Positions 45,404 through 54,586 of a DNA stretch of 64,000 nucleotides are shown here, in pieces. Made by a program: the position numbers and the translations under genes. The DNA is from Moorena sp. SIO3I8 (GTDB lineage: Bacteria; Cyanobacteriota; Cyanobacteriia; Cyanobacteriales; Coleofasciculaceae): NCBI RefSeq assembly GCF_010692325.1, contig NZ_JAAHHW010000021.1:37352-101351 (forward strand). The letters are read 5' to 3'. A model generated the notes under the pieces. The model saw nothing but the letters and a program-made list of their open reading frames with translations. It had not been told where the DNA came from and did no database searches. The first letter of the stretch is position 1. Each line of letters begins with the position of its first letter.

Positions 45404-45706
45404 ATGAACGTTTTTGGTATGGGTTTACCGGAAATGGTGTTGATTATGGTCATTGCCCTATTAGTATTTGGCCCTAAGAAGTTGCCAGAAATTGGTCGTA
45501 GTTTGGGTAAAGCCATTAGAGGCTTTCAAGATGCTTCCAAGGAGTTTGAAAATCAGTTTAAGCTAGAGGCACAACAAATAGAGCAAGGGCTGAACACCCC
45601 TACCCCAAGTGAATCTGAGAAAACTGCCACCAAAGAAGTTGCTACAGCAGAAGTTGCTACAGCAGAATCAAACAATCATGCTACGACGTCTTCTCAACAA
45701 AGCTAA
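45404..45706 (+). CDS. tatA: Sec-independent translocase subunit TatA/TatB-like
   Basis: The 100-residue protein has one N-terminal membrane helix (GMGLPEMVLIMVIALLVFGP), the FGPKKLPEIGRSLGKAIRGF hinge and amphipathic helix, and an acidic, Ala/Thr-rich tail. These are the features of TatA/E. A strong ribosome-binding site AGGAGG (45388-45393) sets the start. It forms the pore-like oligomer for export of folded Tat substrates, of which the DUF1501 protein at 16.1 kb would be one. The tail repeats EVATAEVATAE at the DNA level. Confidence 0.95.
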   Translation: MNVFGMGLPEMVLIMVIALLVFGPKKLPEIGRSLGKAIRGFQDASKEFENQFKLEAQQIEQGLNTPTPSESEKTATKEVATAEVATAESNNHATTSSQQS

Positions 45707-45893
45707 TCCCAGGGAAGTCGAGCCACTTCAGCAAGAGGCTAGACCCAAGCAGGCATGATGACTAGTACTGCTCCGGGGAATTAAAAATTATGGTATTAAC
45801 AATTCTTGCATGCTTATTACATAAGCGTTTTGCTATTTTTGAATCGTATATTTATTTCCGCCGTGCTGTACTAGATGACTCTTGAACTGTAAG

Positions 45894-45990
45894 CCAGTAG
45901 CTCATTGGTCGATTGCCTTGGCAACCATTGACGCTCCACGAGCAAGGGGTTTGAGTAGTCGTGGAGTGTCAACAATGAGTTAGCTACTGG
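45894..45990. other. Long hairpin spanning the 3' end of the OmpR-type gene
   Basis: CCAGTAGCTCATTG (45894-45907) pairs with CAATGAGTTAGCTACTGG (45973-45990) across a 4-nt bulge. Inside it TTGACGCTCCACGA (45928-45941) pairs with TCGTGGAGTGTCAA (45959-45972) with one G-U. The right arm includes the stop codon of the regulator gene (45982-45980). There is no U-run, so it is not a simple terminator. It may stabilise or attenuate the transcript. Confidence 0.65.
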
Positions 45991-46708
45991 ATTTACCATT
46001 TTTCTCATTCTTCTTACTAGAAGGTGCCTCAAACTTGTAGCCAACACCTCGAACTGTCTGAATTAAGGAAGGGTCACTGGAATTAACCTCAATTTTACGG
46101 CGAATTTGACCGATATGGACATCAACTACTCGCTGATCTCCCACATAATCGTACTCCCAGACTTCCTGGATTAACTCAGAACGGCGCAAGACTCGACCTG
46201 GATGACAGGCCAGAAAATGGAGTAGATCAAATTCCAGAGCAGTTAGAGGGATAAGTATTTCGTTGATAGTTACCTCCCTGCGCCCTGGATCGATCACTAA
46301 ATGGTCGAAGACGAGGCGTTCTGCTTCAGTAGCAGTAACAGCCCGCTTCCGTTTCAAAATTGCTCTAACTCGATTTTCCAGCTCTTGTAAATCAAAGGGC
46401 TTGGTGATGTAGTCATCAGCACCTTGTTGAAATCCTTGATTTTTGTCAGCAGCATCCGACCGACTGGTGAGCAAGAGGACAAAGACATCAGTGCGGGTCT
46501 GCATTTGCTGACACAGGTTGTAGCCAAGGGCGTCAGGCAAATTCACATCTAGAATGACTAAATCTGGATTAAATTGCTCAAATGTGGCAAGAGCCGTCTT
46601 GCCATCTTGAGCAGCCTGCATTTGAAAATTCTTTTGACTTAAGAAGCGTAGAATTAAATTTCGGATTGCCGGATCGTCATCTACGACAAGAATCTTGGCG
46701 GCGGTCAT
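45980..46708 (-). CDS. OmpR-family response regulator
   Basis: The 242-residue protein has a receiver with the acidic pocket DDD (residues 9-11), phosphoacceptor Asp in LVILDVNLPDA (near 53), Thr in LLLTSRSDA and Lys in DYITKPFDLQEL. A winged-helix DNA-binding domain follows (VVDVHIGQIRRKIEV, IQTVRGVGYKFE). It is a two-component transcription factor, and its cognate kinase is not adjacent. It is not close enough to RpaA/RpaB, as I remember them, to assign either name. The 3' end lies within a long hairpin. Confidence 0.93.
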   Translation of the reverse strand: MTAAKILVVDDDPAIRNLILRFLSQKNFQMQAAQDGKTALATFEQFNPDLVILDVNLPDALGYNLCQQMQTRTDVFVLLLTSRSDAADKNQGFQQGADDYITKPFDLQELENRVRAILKRKRAVTATEAERLVFDHLVIDPGRREVTINEILIPLTALEFDLLHFLACHPGRVLRRSELIQEVWEYDYVGDQRVVDVHIGQIRRKIEVNSSDPSLIQTVRGVGYKFEAPSSKKNEKNGKSSS

Positions 46709-47249
46709 AACTTTCCACGGAAAACGGGATCACAAATTTAAGACGCAGAGTGTTTTGACACCAACGGTGCTGTTGGGCATTGTAGACAATTATCCTCAGA
46801 TTATTAGGCAATGCCAATAGTTGGTAAATCGCATAGGCAGATCAGTTATTTTCAAAATTCCCCCACAGTAGGACTTCCCGAACCAAGGGAAAAAGTCTTT
46901 TTTTCTGGTTCTAAAGAGCAAAAAACCCATAGCCTTGATGGGTCTATATGGATTTACTAACGGTTCTAACATCATTCAGGAATTCTCCGGTGATTTGGTC
47001 ACAAAACAGCAGATGCACCGGCATTGTGTTGACTTCACTTCGGGACTGCTGCTTGAAGATCAAGCTACACTAGCACCCAGGGGCATTGGCACCACCCTCA
47101 ACCAAAACGACTCTGTGACCAGTGGTTAGCCAGAGCAAGGTTGAGAGTTTCTCGTGCCTAACCTTAACATATACATAACTAGTTTAAAGTTGCTGTCATA
47201 CTAGTGAAAAGAAGGGATGTGAAAACAAGGGATGTCTCGGAGGTCTTGA
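46709..47249. other. Intergenic region, no gene seen
   Basis: This is the upstream side of both the OmpR-type regulator and the CPP1-like gene. A 64-codon frame at 46935-47129 lacks homology and a ribosome-binding site, so I do not call it. No RNA structure stands out. Confidence 0.45.
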
Positions 47250-47876
47250 ATGAGTGATAACAATCCCTATGATCAGCTTGGGGTTACGGAAGAAGCGTCC
47301 TTTGATGAAATTCAGGATGCCAAAGGTCGCCTGATGCAAAAGCATCGTGGTAACCAAAAGCTTTTAGATACCGTAGAGGCGGCCTACGATGCCATTATTA
47401 TGGATCGACTTAGGATGCGCCAGGAAGGAAAGATTAAAGTTCCTGATCGCATTCGTTTCCCAGAGAAGGTTTCTCAAGCTCCACCGAGTTTTCCCCAAAC
47501 ACCAGTTAATAACTCTCCTGAGTGGCTGAAACGGTTGTGGGATACTCCGACAAGAGAAGACATCATCTGGCCGAGTGCAGTGTTCTTAATCTTAAGCAGT
47601 GCTACTGTCCTTTACACCTCATCGGCAAACTCGATTTTGCCGTTGGTGATGGCTATAGGCTTCGGATTCACGATCTATTTCCTAAATCGGAAAGAACAAC
47701 AATTTGGTCGTGCGGTGTTGCTAACCCTGGCAGGTCTGTTTTTAGGTGTGGGATTGGGTAGTTTGCTGGGGAATTCTCTGGGAAGCCAATTCACCAACCT
47801 AGACTTGACAACAGAAAAACTGGCTACATTGGTGACATTTGTATTGCTATGGCTGATTAGTTGTTTCTTACGTTGA
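47250..47876 (+). CDS. CPP1-like membrane protein (J-domain-like N-terminus)
   Basis: The 208-residue protein starts NPYDQLGVTEEASFDEIQDAK, a J-like helical domain lacking a canonical HPD, as in the CPP1 family. An ENDING of three to four membrane helices follows: PSAVFLILSSATVLYTSS, ILPLVMAIGFGFTIYFL, AVLLTLAGLFLGVGLGSLLG and LATLVTFVLLWLISCFL. In plants CPP1 is a chaperone for protochlorophyllide oxidoreductase. The cyanobacterial role is presumed to be related to thylakoid or chlorophyll metabolism. The gene is monocistronic as far as can be seen. Confidence 0.9.
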   Translation: MSDNNPYDQLGVTEEASFDEIQDAKGRLMQKHRGNQKLLDTVEAAYDAIIMDRLRMRQEGKIKVPDRIRFPEKVSQAPPSFPQTPVNNSPEWLKRLWDTPTREDIIWPSAVFLILSSATVLYTSSANSILPLVMAIGFGFTIYFLNRKEQQFGRAVLLTLAGLFLGVGLGSLLGNSLGSQFTNLDLTTEKLATLVTFVLLWLISCFLR

Positions 47877-48048
47877 AAATAGGCATGGGGGATTGGGGAT
47901 CAGGACGTGCCTCCAAAAGCACGTTCCTTGTCTAGCTAGGGTGCTTTTCCCCTTGATGTGATATCTGCCAAACTTCTCTACCCTTGCTTGGGTTTGCCTG
48001 GTGGAAACCACGCCAGTCGCTCATGGGGAGCGACTGCATCATGGCCAT

Positions 48049-48078
48049 AAAAAGCAATTTTTATGAAAATTGCTTTTT
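48049..48078 (+). terminator. Terminator-like hairpin after the CPP1-like gene
   Basis: AAAAAGCAATTTT pairs perfectly with AAAATTGCTTTTT around a 4-nt loop. The U-rich right arm makes it a plausible rho-independent terminator, 170 bp past the stop. A second hairpin, GTCGCTC/GAGCGAC, lies at 48016-48034. Confidence 0.55.
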
Positions 48079-48298
48079 TAAATAACCACAAACCTTGTAA
48101 GCCAAGACTTTAGCGCGATTATTTTATAAAAATTTTTCATAGCCACAGGCTAGAGAGCCAATTTTTTTAACTATGTTAAGAAACTTAAAGTTGCTCAAAC
48201 CCTTTTTGTGGCGTTTCGTCAGTCTTTGAATGAATAGGAGTAGAGTGGGCATCCTGCCCGCCCCAAAAGATCAAGAACAGGCAAGATGCCTATTCCAC

Positions 48299-48351
48299 AG
48301 GTGCGACCCAAGGGCGCGAGGGATTGCTCGCGCCCTTGGAGGCGCGCACCT
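48299..48351. repeat. Inverted-repeat element sharing arms with that at 7.8 kb
   Basis: AGGTGCG (48299-48305) and CGCACCT (48345-48351) bracket the internal hairpin CAAGGGCGCGAG/CTCGCGCCCTTG. The outer arms are the same as in the 7.82-kb element, but the core differs. The rest of 47877-48586 holds a GGGCATCCTGCCC unit and no gene. Confidence 0.65.
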
Positions 48352-48586
48352 ACTCTTAAAATCATTCCATTATTAAGCAACGCCCTTTTTGTTCCCTAAT
48401 CCGAAGTTCCCTTGTCTGCACAGCTAGTTAGTGATATAATTACCTAAATTTCGAGACAATCTAACCAGGATAGCCATAGCTTTTTTGACATAAAAAATGA
48501 CTTGAACTTTAACAGTTCATTTCATCCTACCCTGACCGAGGGTCAGGCGTAGGGCGCGCTCTAGCCGGATCAGCTAAAATCGCAAA

Positions 48587-49285
48587 TCATACGGCTTGTA
48601 GCAGTGCTGTGTCTAGAACTAAATCTACCGCTTCAGTGAGATTATTGACGATAAAATCTGGTTCGTAGAGATTGAGCTGGGTGCGATCGCGTATTCCAGA
48701 TAAAACTCCAATTGCTTTAATACCGTGGGTTTTGGCAGCCACTATATCCGCTTCTGTATCGCCAATCATCCAGACATCAGACTGAGCTGGGAGTTTTTTG
48801 AGGGCTTTTGCCATTAGCAAAGGTTTATCCTTAGTGTCACCGGTCTTAACATAGTCGTTGCTCAGGCAATACCGTCGGTTAGGGGGAAAAAATTTATCCA
48901 GGTCTAAGCGACTGAACGCTTCATCAAGCTCCCGCACCCGACGCATGGTCATGACGGCTAAATCTACACCTGCTTCTTGTAATTTTTCCAGGGCATCTAT
49001 AGCTCCGGGAACCGGTTGATCATGAACCAAGTAGGGCAGAGTGTGTACAGTTTGACGGCGCAGCTGAGCAAATGCTTCAGCTTGGCTGGGATCGAGACCT
49101 GAACGAATTCCAATAATTATCTCGGGAACACGCCCCCTCTTACACTGCCAAAACTCCGCCTTGGACATGGGCAGGATTGGCTGGTTAGGGCGTTGGATTT
49201 CTTTGAGACAAAACTGGTAAACCCGATAGTAACGCTCCGACACATTCATGATCGGACCGTCAAAGTCTGTAAATACTCTAATCAT
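48587..49285 (-). CDS. HAD-superfamily phosphatase
   Basis: At 232 residues the HAD motifs are in order. Motif I is VFTDFDGPIMN, with the nucleophile and general-acid Asp pair at 7 and 9. Motif II lies in LAVMTMRRV (Thr), and motif III/IV are in KDKPLLMAKAL and MIGDTEADIVAAKTHGIKAIGV. The cap is inserted after motif I. It resembles phosphoglycolate-phosphatase-like enzymes, which dephosphorylate small phospho-metabolites. The substrate is not deducible. It is a single gene on the minus strand. Confidence 0.88.
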   Translation of the reverse strand: MIRVFTDFDGPIMNVSERYYRVYQFCLKEIQRPNQPILPMSKAEFWQCKRGRVPEIIIGIRSGLDPSQAEAFAQLRRQTVHTLPYLVHDQPVPGAIDALEKLQEAGVDLAVMTMRRVRELDEAFSRLDLDKFFPPNRRYCLSNDYVKTGDTKDKPLLMAKALKKLPAQSDVWMIGDTEADIVAAKTHGIKAIGVLSGIRDRTQLNLYEPDFIVNNLTEAVDLVLDTALLQAV

Positions 49286-49833
49286 TATCTAACAAAATGT
49301 AATATTTATTTACATTATTATCTCATCCCGTGAGTATTTATCACTAAAATTACGAATTTGTAACATTTCCAATGTCTTAGAACTTACCCATTACTCCTGA
49401 CAATGGTAGGTTTTTGAGATTTGGGTCGGGAAATGGGGAAATGGGGAGATGGGGAGATGGGGAAATGGGGAGATGGGGAGATGGTGAGAATTCTCTGTCT
49501 GTTGCACCTTATGCCGTCACGAATCGGGGAAACGGGGCATCTTGCTGTGGAACGGGCATTTTGCTGTGGAACGGGCATCTTGCTGTGGAACGGGCATCTT
49601 GCTGTGGAACGGGCATCTTGCCCGTTATCAATATTTTCACCGCAGGCAGGATGCCCACCCCACTTATTCATATTGATCCGAAGATACTGATCTTGTGGGG
49701 CAGGCAGGATGCCCACCCCACTCATTCATATTGATCCAAAGATTCAGCAATGCCAGATTTTTTACCGATTCCCGACTCCCGATTCCCCACTCCCGATTCC
49801 CGATTCCCGATTCCCTGACAATTGCCGCGAATT
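49286..49833. repeat. Cluster of 8-bp, 19-bp and heptamer repeats
   Basis: GGGGAGAT-type octamers fill 49436-49485. A roughly 19-bp unit, AACGGGCATCTTGCTGTGG, repeats about four times at 49545-49620. Two GGGCAGGATGCCCACCCCACT units follow, and CCCGATT heptamers lie at 49765-49812. Overlapping stop-free frames on both strands are composition artefacts. There is no gene in the gap. Confidence 0.85.
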
Positions 49834-51249
49834 CTACTGTTCAATAACTAGTGCATTCAACCCGTCTAACCTTAAAGCAACTTGATAAGCTTTACCAACT
49901 TTCTTTAGTTTAAACGCTCCCAAGGATTGCAAAAATTTGGGGAATGTACCTTTGAAATTTAAGTCTCTCATCAACTGAGTAATGGGTCGAGAGTATTGTT
50001 TTTTAAATTCAGTAGCTATATGAGCGATCGGAACATAAGGTTCTTTATAGTTTGTCTTCAAATCCTTGAGGAGTTTAACTAGTATCTCTTCCAAATCTGA
50101 TTTAGATTCAATTTTAGATAAAGGCTTAACAGTAGGTTTTAACTGAATAGTATTCAAAGAAGAGGTCTTTTTAATGAAAGAAATTGGCTTGTCAAATAGA
50201 GTTATATAAAAATTTGAAGTCCCAGGTATGTGATGAGTCACAAACTCCTTAGGGTAATCACTAAAAATATCGGTTGTTAGTTTTCCAGGCAAGCGCAGAG
50301 ACACAACTTGATTGAGGGTAAGCTGATACTTAGCCTCAAATAGATAAGATAGTCTAGACAGGTTTATCCAAGCATTGGAAGTGCGTTTTTGTTCAGCTTT
50401 GAGGATGTCTTTGAGTTGATTAATAAATTCCTCAAGGGTGGGAATTTCTGGTACAGAAACCAGAGAATGGGCTTGAGTTTCACGAGTCTTGTTATTTAAA
50501 ACAATGATCTTATCGTTTTGCTTACGCACCAAATAGACTGTTAGTCCATGGGTTTGTAGGGTGGTGCAAAGATGAGTCATTACCCCATCAGAGGAACAGA
50601 CTAAGACTTCCTTGGCGGTTGGGTAATGGACAAAGATAGAAGACCCAACGCTAGCCATCTTGAAATCAGCGCTGTCCTTTCCTGGTGGGACGTGAATTAG
50701 CTCATAGCCACGAGTATGAAGTTCAGTGTCATACTTACCCATAGCACGCCAATTGGCAAAAGCAATCTTGATTTGAACCGGGTAGGAAGAAATTTGAGCT
50801 AGGAACTTTTCGGTTTCAGTATTGAGCCGTAAATTTTCGGCATCTAGGAGTAAGATGGCAATTCCTGTCTCTAGCTTTGGCAAAGGGGAAACCCATGTTG
50901 GGGTTTTATTATTAGTAGAGACAGCTAAGTTATGGGAATTATTCCCTGGCTTGGGTCCGATAGAGTGACGAAGTTTTTGGGTCAGTTCTCTAAAGCTGGG
51001 GGAGTTGAAATAACTAGGAATGAACAGAACTTGCAGTAATTTCCTGACTTTGATAATTCGTCGGGGCCAATCTTGCTCTTGGCTGAGTTCTGATTTCAAA
51101 TTGGCCAGGAAAGCAGATTGATGACGGGGCTTATCCCAAGCGATTTTTCGGTATTTTTCCTTGAGTAATTCGGACTGCTGCTGCTGAAGCTCAAGGATGG
51201 CTTGGTAGAGGTAAAGGCTAATTTCGTTGATCGCGGCAGAGTCATTCAC
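49834..51249 (-). CDS. NYN (PIN-like) nuclease with OST-HTH/LOTUS domain
   Basis: The 471-residue protein has a NYN domain at about residues 128-260: GIAILLLDAENLRLN (first Asp), ANWRAMGKYDTELHTRGYELIHVP, GKDSADFKMASVGSSIF (acidic cluster) and EVLVCSSDGVMTHL. These are the acidic positions of PIN-fold RNases. A C-terminal OST-HTH/LOTUS domain (residues 390-465: FKKQYSRPITQLMRDLNFKG, FPKFLQSLGAFKLKK) is an RNA-binding module. The combination suggests an RNA-directed nuclease or regulator. The N-terminal 110 residues are helical and unassigned. No operon partner is evident. Confidence 0.85.
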   Translation of the reverse strand: MNDSAAINEISLYLYQAILELQQQQSELLKEKYRKIAWDKPRHQSAFLANLKSELSQEQDWPRRIIKVRKLLQVLFIPSYFNSPSFRELTQKLRHSIGPKPGNNSHNLAVSTNNKTPTWVSPLPKLETGIAILLLDAENLRLNTETEKFLAQISSYPVQIKIAFANWRAMGKYDTELHTRGYELIHVPPGKDSADFKMASVGSSIFVHYPTAKEVLVCSSDGVMTHLCTTLQTHGLTVYLVRKQNDKIIVLNNKTRETQAHSLVSVPEIPTLEEFINQLKDILKAEQKRTSNAWINLSRLSYLFEAKYQLTLNQVVSLRLPGKLTTDIFSDYPKEFVTHHIPGTSNFYITLFDKPISFIKKTSSLNTIQLKPTVKPLSKIESKSDLEEILVKLLKDLKTNYKEPYVPIAHIATEFKKQYSRPITQLMRDLNFKGTFPKFLQSLGAFKLKKVGKAYQVALRLDGLNALVIEQ

Positions 51250-51753
51250 GAATGGTTTCTGGTAGAGAGGGTGAGTAATTTTGGGCAGAATACAAAAGCA
51301 GATCTATGAACCCAGTATATGTGAAATAGCAAAGAGAGTAGGGAGTAGGGAGTAGGGAGTAGGGAGTAGGGAGTACGGAACAAAAATTCCCACAATTCCT
51401 ACACGGATCCCTCAAGGATCAGCAGTGGGTAGTGGAAAAACACGAGTTCCCTAGAACTCAAGTGCTGGTAGATTGAAGGAGCTTCGAGCCAGAAGCCAGG
51501 AGTCAGAATCCTTGATAACGGAAATATTTTCCGATCACTTGGTTTGTTGACGGGGTTAAATTTGCTATTATAGCGCTTCTGTTGAGTAATCAGGTATACA
51601 GAATTTTTCCCCTGTTCCCTATTCCCTGTTCCCTATTCCCTGTTCCCTACTCCCTACTCCCTACTCCCTACTCCCAATTAACCCAAGACTAAACTCCCTC
51701 AGCCAATTGTGAACTGGTATAGTAAGAGTAACTCAGCTTTACAAATTGTAATC
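51250..51753. other. Intergenic region with two heptamer tracts
   Basis: GGGAGTA units lie at 51340-51375 and CCCTGTT/CCCTACT units at 51610-51675. This divergent gap must hold the promoters of the NYN and UbiD-family genes. No other feature is seen. Confidence 0.75.
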
Positions 51754-53259
51754 ATGGCCAGAGACCTAAGGGGATTTATCCAAGAGCTAGAACAGAAGGG
51801 ACAATTGCGGCGGATTAAGGCTTTAGTTGACCCAGATTTGGAAATTGCTGAGATATCAAACCGGATGCTACAAGCGGGTGGACCTGGGTTGCTGTTTGAG
51901 AATGTAAAAGGGTCATCCTTTCCGGTTGCGATTAATTTAATGGGAACAGAAGAACGGGTTTGCTGGGCGATGAACCGGTCAAGCCCAGAAGATTTGGAAA
52001 CTCTGGGCAAGAAGCTAGGGATGCTGCAACAACCAAAGCCACCTAAGAAAATTTCCCAGGCGGTGGATTTTGGCAAAATTTTGTTTGATGTGGTGAAAGC
52101 TAAACCAGGGCGAGACTTTTTCCCTCCTTGTCACCAGGTGGTGGTGCAGGAAAATGATTTGGATTTGAATAGATTACCCCTGATTCGCCCTTATCCCGGT
52201 GATGCTGGCAAGATTATTACCTTAGGATTGGTGATTACCAAGGATTGTGAGACTGGTATTCCTAATGTGGGGGTTTATCGGCTACAACTGCAGTCTAAGA
52301 CTACGATGACTGTGCATTGGCTCTCGGTCAGGGGTGGAGCACGACATTTGCGCAAGGCGGTGGAGAGAGGACAGAAATTAGAAATTGCGATCGCACTCGG
52401 TGTTGACCCCCTGATTATTCTGGCCGCTGCTACTCCCATACCGGTTGACCTGTCGGAATGGCTCTTTGCTGGACTCTATGGTGGGTCTGGGGTTAACCTA
52501 GCCAAATGTAAAACCTTAGATTTAGAAGTACCAGCGGATTCGGAGTTTGTCCTGGAAGGCACGATTACTCCAGGGGAAATGTTGCCAGATGGTCCCTTTG
52601 GTGACCACATGGGCTATTACGGTGGAGTGGAGGATTCCCCCTTGATTCGCTTCCACTGTATGACTCACCGCAAGGATCCGATTTATTTAACTACCTTTAG
52701 TGGGCGTCCACCGAAAGAAGAAGCAATGATGGCGATCGCACTCAATCGGATTTATACCCCGATCCTGCGGCAACAAGTCTCAGAAATTGTGGATTTCTTC
52801 TTGCCCATGGAAGCTCTGAGTTACAAAGCGGCCATTATTTCGATTAAGAAAGCCTATCCAGGACAAGCGCGACGGGCTGCTTTGGCGTTTTGGAGTGCGT
52901 TGCCTCAATTTACTTACACCAAGTTTGTGATTGTGGTGGATGAGACTATTAATATTCGGGACCCCCGTCAAGTGGTGTGGGCGATTAGTTCTAAAGTTGA
53001 CCCGGTGCGGGATGTCTTTATTTTGCCTAATACTCCCTTTGATAGTTTGGATTTTGCTAGTGAAAAGATTGGCTTAGGGGGACGGATGGGTATTGATGCT
53101 ACTACTAAGATTCCACCGGAAACCGAACATGAATGGGGTGCAACGTTGGAGTCAGATGGGGATGTAGCAGCGATGGTAGATAGGCGTTGGGCTGAGTATG
53201 GGTTAGGAGATTTGGATTTGAAAGATGTTGATCCCAATTTGTTTGGTTACCAGATGTAA
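51754..53259 (+). CDS. UbiD-family decarboxylase
   Basis: I start it at MARDLRGFIQELEQKGQLRRI (501 residues), the usual UbiD N-terminus; a GTG at 51709 would add 15 unrelated residues. Diagnostic segments include NVGVYRLQLQSKTTMTVHW, RGGARHLRKA, the E-x-x-x-R site in LEGTITPGEMLPDGPFGDHMGYYG, LTTFSGRPPKEEAMMA and IGIDATTK-like GRMGIDATTKIPPE. UbiD enzymes use prenylated FMN made by UbiX to decarboxylate aromatic acids. In cyanobacteria one member acts in plastoquinone synthesis on 4-hydroxybenzoate, which is the likely substrate here. Confidence 0.93.
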   Translation: MARDLRGFIQELEQKGQLRRIKALVDPDLEIAEISNRMLQAGGPGLLFENVKGSSFPVAINLMGTEERVCWAMNRSSPEDLETLGKKLGMLQQPKPPKKISQAVDFGKILFDVVKAKPGRDFFPPCHQVVVQENDLDLNRLPLIRPYPGDAGKIITLGLVITKDCETGIPNVGVYRLQLQSKTTMTVHWLSVRGGARHLRKAVERGQKLEIAIALGVDPLIILAAATPIPVDLSEWLFAGLYGGSGVNLAKCKTLDLEVPADSEFVLEGTITPGEMLPDGPFGDHMGYYGGVEDSPLIRFHCMTHRKDPIYLTTFSGRPPKEEAMMAIALNRIYTPILRQQVSEIVDFFLPMEALSYKAAIISIKKAYPGQARRAALAFWSALPQFTYTKFVIVVDETINIRDPRQVVWAISSKVDPVRDVFILPNTPFDSLDFASEKIGLGGRMGIDATTKIPPETEHEWGATLESDGDVAAMVDRRWAEYGLGDLDLKDVDPNLFGYQM

Positions 53260-53606
53260 TTTATAGGTCAGCGGTCAGCGGTCTGTGGTTAGCTAACCCA
53301 TTAAGTATAGGTAGTTTACCCAGAAAGCTTTAACTCACCACTAATCAGACAAGGTAAAATACCAGGTCAAAATCTGGATTAGCTCACCCTCTACAGTTGA
53401 GGGGATCATGGGAACAGGGAATAATGGGAGCAATGGGTAAGTCCTGTATATAATAGCCTATGGTGTTGATATGCGATTATTAATGCTAATAATTCTAAGT
53501 ATCCTGGTTATTGTATCGGAGCTGGGGAGGGAGCGATCGCCTTTGGCGATCGCTGAAAGGGGCTGCCCAAGGCCAGATCGCCCCCAGAATTCTTATACAT
53601 AACCAC
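53260..53606. other. Intergenic region with one possible 43-codon ORF
   Basis: A short plus-strand frame at 53471-53602 would encode MRLLMLIILSILVIVSELG and a charged end. It has a membrane-helix start but overlaps GCGATCGC palindromes and lacks a good ribosome-binding site, so I hold it as unproven. GGTCAGC heptamers lie at 53267-53283. Confidence 0.25.
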
Positions 53607-53975
53607 TTAACGAGGGGATGAACTTAGCTGGCTGGTTTCCTCAGTTTCTTCTTCTTCGGTATTGTCATTTGCTGCACTACTTTCTCTTGTGTCTATTTCA
53701 GTTGTTATCGTGATTCCCTCGACGCTGATCTCTAACTTGTTAATATATTGCCCTTTGAACATAGATTTTGCAATCATGTGAGGTCCTAGGATAAATATTA
53801 TAGATACAGATATCACCAGGAAGGCAATTCCCCTGATGGAAAATTGCCTTACTACTGGGGACTCACCGTTTTTATCAGTTGTTGGGGTTGTGACTACAGT
53901 AGTTTTGTCTCGATTCTGTTGCGTATTATTCTGTGCCTTAAAAGTGCTAGTAAATTGCTTTAGTAAGTTGGTCAT
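53607..53975 (-). CDS. Hypothetical single-span membrane protein
   Basis: The 122-residue protein has a polar N-terminus (residues 1-45), one hydrophobic helix (GIAFLVISVSIIFILGPHM, about 49-67) and a C-terminal region with KLEISVEGITITTEI and a glutamate-rich tail (NTEEEETEETSQL). I recognise no domain. The organised topology suggests a real gene. It reads divergently from the HTH region to its right. Confidence 0.6.
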   Translation of the reverse strand: MTNLLKQFTSTFKAQNNTQQNRDKTTVVTTPTTDKNGESPVVRQFSIRGIAFLVISVSIIFILGPHMIAKSMFKGQYINKLEISVEGITITTEIDTRESSAANDNTEEEETEETSQLSSSPR

Positions 53976-54115
53976 GGTTTTGTCCTGATGCTTGATTGCT
54001 TATAACACCATCCTAGATTTTGCAGATGGGTGTATCAAGCCCAGTAAAGGACAGATAAAGGACAGATAATAAGTGTCTTTTTCTAACTTCTTGAGTGACA
54101 GTTTCGGATCAATAA

Positions 54116-54300
54116 GTGTCCTTTTCTGTCCTTCTGAACAAGGACAATCACACGGATTGATTATCTGTCAAAAGGGCAAGCCTCGTAGCTTTAGTGCCAG
54201 TTCTGAAGGAATAAGGCGTCTTAACCAAGCTAGAGCCAGTGAAACAGATGACGAAGGTAAGCCCCTAACTTATGAGCGCCTTGCACCAAGAGCAAACTGA
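54116..54300 (+). pseudogene. Truncated duplicate of the downstream HTH gene
   Basis: The DNA from AAGTGTCCTTTTCTGTCCTTC onward matches the region at 54535-54720. It encodes SASSEGIRRLNQARASETDDEGKPLTYERLA, the counterpart of SASPEGIMRLKQARASQRDD in the intact gene. A deletion of about 20 bp after GCCTTGCAC shifts the frame, and a TGA at 54298 ends it. The HTH recognition part is lost. A further partial copy of the leader lies near 54340-54390. Confidence 0.75.
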
Positions 54301-54586
54301 GCGCTAAAATAGTTCAGCAACAGTAAAGCAAAGATAGATAAGTGTCCTTTTCTAACCTCTTGAGTGATAGTTTTGGACTGATTGACTGACTTTACTTCTA
54401 AAACCCTTGATTTTACCTAGAGCAGTGGAGCGGTAGTGAAACCCAAGCAAACCCTTGCCAGCGTTAGATTTCACTATGTTCCACCCAACCTACTAAGCCA
54501 GAAAAGTCAGTCAAGCAGCAGTTTTGGATCAATAAGTGTCCTTTTCTGTCCTTCTCAACAACGACAATCACACGGATTTGTTATCT

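Noticed and set aside
46935..47129. 64-codon ORF upstream of the CPP1-like gene
   Set aside because: Lacks a start context, domain or repeats; composition looks intergenic.
49414..49734. Overlapping 90-110 codon frames on both strands
   Set aside because: These are translations of 8-bp and 19-bp tandem repeats.
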